A stretch of 55,118 nt of DNA from Muribaculaceae bacterium (GTDB lineage Bacteria; Bacteroidota; Bacteroidia; Bacteroidales; Muribaculaceae). Below are positions 54,001 to 55,118 of the stretch, piece by piece; position 1 is the stretch's first letter; every line of letters begins with the position of its first letter. The DNA is taken from assembly GCA_017559355.1 (NCBI GenBank), contig JAFYSL010000092.1, positions 1 to 55,118 of the forward strand, written 5' to 3'. The notes under the pieces were generated by a model. That model was not told where the DNA came from, did no database searches, and saw only the letters and a program-made list of their open reading frames with translations. The translations under genes were made by a program, and so were the position numbers.

Positions 54001-55118
54001 GAGGCATTACCCCAACGGTTTACGGCCTGCATTGCAAGATAGTAAGTTGTCAATGGTTGAAGGCCTGTCAATTCATAAGTTGTAGTGTCGCCCGAAGATA
54101 GGAATTTAGTGTCGATTGATACTTTGTTGATGCTTGTTAAATTGCTCGTAGTATCAAATTCTTCGGTGCTGTAGTACAACAAGTGGTAGTTGACATTGTT
54201 GTCGGAGGCATTAGGGATAACCCAACCGATAGTGATGTTGTCTTGTGCAGCAAGTGCAGTAAATGTTTCAACTTTTTCGGGGGCAGTATCACTACCTGTC
54301 ATTTGAAGCGCTTTGTGCGCATCAATATAACCTGCACCATGAAGACCTTCGGCGCCAGGGTTGTATTTGTAGATATCGTTGACCGAAGTGATGATTTGTT
54401 GGCGCATCGTTTCGGCAGGAGTTGTTGCGTTGCCATGTTGCGAAACAAGGAGCGCTGCAATACCTGTGACGTGAGGAGTGGCCATTGAAGTACCTTCGTT
54501 GAACCCATATTGGTTGCCGGGGAGTGTGCTCAACACGCCATGAACATCGCCAAAGTCGAGAAGACCACCAGGAGCTACGATGTCGACCCATGAACCATAG
54601 TTAGAATATGGCGCGATAGTGAAATCAGAAGTCATAGAACCTACTGCTACAACTTTGTCGTAACAAGCAGGGTAGTAGTTGCCTGTTGCTCCGTCGTTAC
54701 CAGTTGCGAAGAACATCACGCCACCATTAAGATTGTCGCTACTTGCATTTGCAATAAAGTAGTCGATAGCGTCAAGCACATCTTGCTCGTAGTAGTCGGG
54801 CATGCCCCAACCCCACGAACAGTTAGCAATAGAAGCCCCATTGTTAGCAGCATAAACAATCGCTGCAGCAAAGTCGCCTTCGCCCGAGCCTGAACGTGAG
54901 TCAAACACTTGGCAAGATAGCATCTTTACACCACTATCAAAAGAACCATCACCACCTGCGATACCACACACACCGATGCCGTTGTTGTTTACAGCGGCAA
55001 CAGTTCCGGCTACGTGTGTACCGTGAGCATGAGGATAAATATCTTTTGAGTTAGTACAGAAGTTCCAACCATATACGTCGTCGATATAGCCGTTGCCATC
55101 GTCGTCTTGACCAGCAAC
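48063..55118 (-). CDS. giant subtilisin-family (S8) protease with T9SS sorting domain, 5' end outside window
   Basis: At least 2351 residues; the reading frame is open to the window edge, so the N-terminus and the catalytic Asp are missing here. Numbering from the edge, the catalytic His is in HGTHVAGT (residue 32, codon 55023-55025) and the Ser in GTSMATPH (residue 211, codon 54486-54488), with the oxyanion Asn in FATGNDGATG. An Fn3 module, then many beta modules of the HYDIN/ASPM type, two nidogen-like modules, a cadherin-like module (DADGDQLTYRLSVSN) and a T9SS sorting domain (NVFPNPV...GLYLLKI...YPIIKK) follow. It is a probable surface protease. An apparent start at 54971 is an internal Val codon (GTG). 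Confidence 0.9.
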   Translation of the reverse strand, partial: VAGQDDDGNGYIDDVYGWNFCTNSKDIYPHAHGTHVAGTVAAVNNNGIGVCGIAGGDGSFDSGVKMLSCQVFDSRSGSGEGDFAAAIVYAANNGASIANCSWGWGMPDYYEQDVLDAIDYFIANASSDNLNGGVMFFATGNDGATGNYYPACYDKVVAVGSMTSDFTIAPYSNYGSWVDIVAPGGLLDFGDVHGVLSTLPGNQYGFNEGTSMATPHVTGIAALLVSQHGNATTPAETMRQQIITSVNDIYKYNPGAEGLHGAGYIDAHKALQMTGSDTAPEKVETFTALAAQDNITIGWVIPNASDNNVNYHLLYYSTEEFDTTSNLTSINKVSIDTKFLSSGDTTTYELTGLQPLTTYYLAMQAVNRWGNASELSPVVIATTNAGPKMSVNKTSLSYTVKPDAQGEATFTISNEDEGLLKWDAYVATTQHTIATRSVEKATPGAVSNYKGKIGIKPFVANTLFKTTDYIADEYPIDFKYYSMIYASIGDEDLSLPNSMAQWFYVDKDKYPEGFNLTAVKVTSYYGSNPTFQIYKGSNISNTTLLQEFNPSFYSDGAMKLTEQIYFAPGESFWVVVHFPGGQSGYPLGLATVEDAIYSGYSYMSNDMGKTWHTLAEALHGSSYESISNEAGWAITAVSQNPAWDKIISLSPASGQIKYGEKQDVVISNDGQPLVNGTYKFNLHFNTNESEKNSKVIPVTMTVSGYAPEMSPTKVINFDNLLVGESKTITVEVFNEGYGMFGNSGSLSDNYISSTSEHFKAPTYISGGFPARSYKTFDVVYAPQSAGSHTGCIVFKHSDGTEFKVTVTGVATDPAKIEITPDTIAVGVLDVDSTAITKEFAISNTGNYPLEFVFPKFSNRQLENQGKAAHKFGYVAANNLNGATSFEYDGNPTLIGGTNITSSFDDNTYLSKQIALGFEFPFYDKGYDYAYITSYGGIAFGTGEYAYRSPLTESAYGLEGVPYISAYGSQLAMGPQSKVEYAKQDGKFVVKYTDVLALVYDQEYTPISFRIALSANGDIEIYYDNYDPATMNLFQSGSTLYCGILDKEGKDPLTLTSYEIADFWETNADPAGYVYKYFTNKTAVKFIAPKPNFITALTPSYGIVNPGESVNVAATLKANATMYAGETYNNLVLMSNDPYNGTSYVRFEASISGEQLQPKSVVDINTLDFGDVFRTSVAQLPVTVKNSGQDTLSINKAFVSKNLFSVDFTETVVIAPGMSKDIIVTLPTEKEGVVSDNLCIETETGDHWVTLLGKVIGCPNVDLSSYSLSYKLASGAPLNNNFTITNSGNETLTYSITPNPEYFSFNDYNEDANVAYSYSASIDDPNVTFNWIDIESSGLGEQKNFTYYYNHDYVEVELPFEFPYYGKKYNKMYIYNTGFVSFTKRNDDKVWPEPPAEFPAGTIYTNIIAPYWGLHTCDQSRTAGTYHYMNNDEVIVSWMEYGNSMNSGVCFQLIMKEDGSFKYQYKPFSDYAVISGVFGLAGLSNEDGSEGLKLPERYVTFNNAVQFYPVVENNIMAEDSRTIDIEFATNKLAGEYSSNIEINTNVPQNETIKIPIKLSITGEAKPVFPTDSIIVERVLGHFDDPSAGPLTAMGANYEACFYIENKGTAPFSISHIKNGGPSLYDEWFDQYYPLFNTYYEANEIDWITGEPTGNKTWTQYPDYTPITIGTTPQGISIPVLYDIANQAGVYDIPLTFYYNDTDEAVVNVRFIVTPAPQLALDKEEIRVSNATNDFVGTDSVSISNNGEYRLTYELRLDPTGVGEQSSTDNNGGIAPASTAKKVRTLTAEADSALRQNIFTPMKPFEKEVSILDAPQDFAYRNILYYPTISGNNTTYQYGTGNTFSKYKAATYYVAPKEGFNLSHIYTATYLNDLTDVDITVEIIKGNDPEGTTILGKSTFHIDEMESASFLIIPLDHAVYMAPGQEFYVVITYPAGVEYPAYLSYKEEGVESNRFMGFVEGYGWFDLATMFEDQYGSLGYLMTCLETKEGNSWVKMLNPNSDNAGVINPGESLNVKFQFCAEDAPMDKDNKAVLVIKSNDPNQPIVNFPIVLDKNAAPSVSAPSSIIYAKEGALTKIEFNVIDPENDDFTVRLDDNANIAKLSIITHDENTILELNNNVATIQNAPLGVKAIAMLTPEFGSAGDYALTLTATDCHGNESSASARYLIERVNRAPRVTATDDYMTMMATTTSDIISFADFFEDADGDQLTYRLSVSNSDIVTAYTANESVIFQANEVGTTIVYITATDPMGASATYAFELEVTKFNSVENILTDTQVNVFPNPVITALNVTCGFNCNATNYCIYGANGAVVYNKTTSCISGQAHVINVDNLPAGLYLLKITTEQGVANYPIIKK

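Noticed and set aside
54971-54973. Apparent start codon of the S8 protease
   Set aside because: It is an in-frame GTG (Val) inside the catalytic domain; the HGTH motif lies upstream in the same frame, which stays open to the window edge.

Overview
The window looks like a piece of a Bacteroidales chromosome (phylum Bacteroidota, AT-rich). The grounds are the pattern TTTG, 19-21 bases, TAnnTTTG upstream of many genes, the lack of Shine-Dalgarno sites, Bacteroidales-type families (DUF4831, DUF5715, DUF3575, fimbrillin/Mfa-like lipoproteins, MtaB), and two secreted proteins ending in type IX secretion (T9SS) sorting domains. Most genes are on the minus strand. No tRNA, rRNA, CRISPR array, transposase, integrase or phage gene was seen. 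Genus cannot be fixed by eye.

Layout. 1-3.8 kb: nifJ (pyruvate:ferredoxin oxidoreductase), alone, with a clear promoter and terminator. 3.85-9.2 kb: a translationally coupled minus-strand unit, AsmA-like protein > HAD phosphatase > aroB. 9.3-10.8 kb: exported nitroreductase-like protein and a DUF5715 protein with M15-peptidase-like ligands. 10.9-16.3 kb: operon nnrDE > DUF4831 > FKBP isomerase > mtaB > GT2 glycosyltransferase. 16.4-17.7 kb: hpt and adk on the plus strand. A 206-bp structured non-coding element with terminal inverted repeats follows (17.76-17.97 kb). 18-23 kb: two overlapping rhomboid proteases > EEP nuclease/phosphatase family protein > M3 metallopeptidase lipoprotein. 23.2 kb: HU. 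23.7-26.6 kb: rplM-rpsI-rpsB-tsf with candidate structured leaders.

26.8-36.4 kb holds a complete fimbrial operon: OmpA/DUF3575 outer-membrane protein > DUF5119 anchor-type lipoprotein > probable major fimbrillin > accessory fimbrillin > accessory subunit with an inserted beta-trefoil-like segment > 1079-aa DUF4906-type tip protein. A perfect 17-bp hairpin sits right after the probable major subunit and could set the ratio of shaft to tip subunits. A divergent lipoprotein gene of unknown function follows on the plus strand.

37.8-43.2 kb: cell-wall amidase, rplU-rpmA, and the operon pyrE > SRPBCC protein > argH > a Rieske-like lipoprotein in which both His ligands are replaced. 43.4-55.1 kb: a secreted His/Pro/Asn-rich protein, a GH10-like (GHL10) glycosidase with a T9SS tail, and a giant subtilisin-family protease (at least 2351 residues, N-terminus outside the window) with duplicated beta modules and a T9SS sorting domain.

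The best candidates for something little described are the beta-trefoil insertion in a fimbrial subunit, the intra-operon hairpin, the 206-bp element, the Rieske-like lipoprotein and the coupled AsmA-HAD-aroB unit.
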